Shown here: positions 32,968-33,391 of the stretch, piece by piece
Layout of the letters: each line of letters begins with the position of its first letter
Position numbering within the stretch: the first letter of the stretch is position 1
Assembly (NCBI RefSeq): GCF_000964425.1
Contig: NZ_BANF01000035.1
Span: 1 to 33,391, forward strand
Length of the DNA: 33,391 nucleotides
Direction of reading: 5' to 3'
From: Komagataeibacter intermedius TF2
Lineage (GTDB): Bacteria; Pseudomonadota; Alphaproteobacteria; Acetobacterales; Acetobacteraceae
Notes under the pieces: model-generated
Seen by the model: the letters and a program-made list of their open reading frames with translations, nothing else
What the model was told of the DNA's origin: nothing
Database searches by the model: none
Translations under genes and position numbers: made by a program

Positions 32968-33391
32968 ATGCCTCTTTCGCTGCGTACCGACTACGCTTTC
33001 CGTGTGTTGATCCACTTGGCGTGTAATCCTGATTCGCGTGTTACCGTCAGGAACATCACTGAGTTGCAGGGCATTTCGCACAATCATCTTGTGAAAGTTG
33101 TACAACACCTGTGTCATGCCGGGATCGTACAAGGTACCCGGGGAGGTACTGGTGGCATCCGTCTGGCTGTGTCTGCCAGAAACATCAACGTCGGTCATAT
33201 TATGCGGCTCATGGAAACTGAAAAAGAATCCCCTGGCGCCTGTCACCCATCTGGCAATAACCAGTGTATACTGGGCAATGCTTGTCAGTTTCGCCATCTC
33301 ATAGTACAGGCCGTTGATGCATTTATGGCATTTTCCGATGGAATGAGCTTATACTACGGGCTATCACCTTTGACCTATATGAGCCCATTTT
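32968..33391 (+). CDS. nsrR: NsrR-type Rrf2 regulator, cut by window edge
   Basis: ATG 32968 begins MPLSLRTDYAFRVLIHLACN, typical of Rrf2 winged-helix regulators, with the recognition helix ISHNHLVKVVQHLCHAG and the wing TRGGTGGIRLA. Three cysteines in GACHPSGNNQCILGNAC (spacing C-x7-C-x5-C) match the iron-sulfur site of NsrR, the nitric-oxide sensor. The frame is open at the right edge (141 codons visible), enough to reach the family's usual length. It is preceded by a 169-base gap after the kinase gene and is probably a separate unit. Confidence 0.85.
   Translation, partial: MPLSLRTDYAFRVLIHLACNPDSRVTVRNITELQGISHNHLVKVVQHLCHAGIVQGTRGGTGGIRLAVSARNINVGHIMRLMETEKESPGACHPSGNNQCILGNACQFRHLIVQAVDAFMAFSDGMSLYYGLSPLTYMSPF

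Noticed and set aside
1-33391. CRISPR arrays, tRNA and rRNA genes
   Set aside because: No regularly spaced repeats, tRNA-like folds or rRNA sequence were found by eye; a tRNA or Rfam scan would confirm this.

Overview
The window looks like accessory DNA, most likely a conjugative plasmid or integrated conjugative element, from an acetic acid bacterium (Acetobacteraceae, Alphaproteobacteria). The clues are the high-GC coding style, a MucR/Ros-type regulator, a remnant of an IS5-family (IS427/IS1031-type) insertion sequence, and a Dot/Icm-like (IncI-type) conjugation system. The taxon is inferred from these features; no rRNA or other marker gene is present.

Layout. (1) Positions 1-10,429, minus strand: a type IVB secretion/conjugation block in the order icmL(dotI)-icmK(dotH)-icmE(dotG)-icmG(dotF)-icmC(dotE)-icmD(dotP)-icmJ(dotN)-icmB(dotO). 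This is the order known from the Legionella icm cluster. icmB is cut by the left edge of the window. The block is broken once, between icmC and icmD, by about 1.6 kb carrying a BrnT-like toxin (frameshifted here), an HTH antitoxin and two tiny overlapping membrane-protein genes. A DNA-binding protein gene (9,551-10,429) heads the block behind a recognisable promoter. A tandem-HTH regulator (10,677-11,480) lies further upstream. (2) Positions 11,677-19,038, plus strand: a divergent block with a TcpQ/N0-like protein, an unknown soluble protein, two exported proteins, a large hydrophilic protein, the polytopic DotA/TraY protein, a coiled-coil protein and a small lipoprotein. (3) Positions 19,090-21,078, minus strand: a membrane protein, a Dsb-like periplasmic protein with a CIYS site, and an unknown protein. 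(4) Positions 21,620-24,640: a WGR-domain protein, a MucR-like regulator with a histone-like tail, a decayed mazEF pair and a decayed IS5-family element. (5) Positions 24,687-32,798, plus strand: a heavy-metal RND efflux operon (small periplasmic protein, outer-membrane factor, membrane-fusion protein, pump) followed without gaps by its response regulator and sensor kinase, with a Fur-like box in front. (6) Position 32,968 to the right edge: the start of an NsrR-type Rrf2 regulator.

How the genes fit together. The Icm/Dot proteins would form the outer-membrane core (DotH, DotG and perhaps the N0-like protein), the inner-membrane parts (DotF, DotE, DotP, DotI, DotA) and the cytoplasmic ATPase with its partner (DotO, DotN). 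The exported cysteine-containing proteins and the Dsb-like protein may cooperate in the periplasm. The metal efflux operon would be cargo. Not seen in the window: the DotB and DotL ATPases, DotC, a relaxase, oriT, replication genes, tRNA, rRNA or CRISPR.

Three genes (brnT, mazF, the IS transposase) carry frame disruptions, each with a homopolymer run at or next to the break. They are either true decay or assembly errors, and this affects how the toxin-antitoxin loci should be read.
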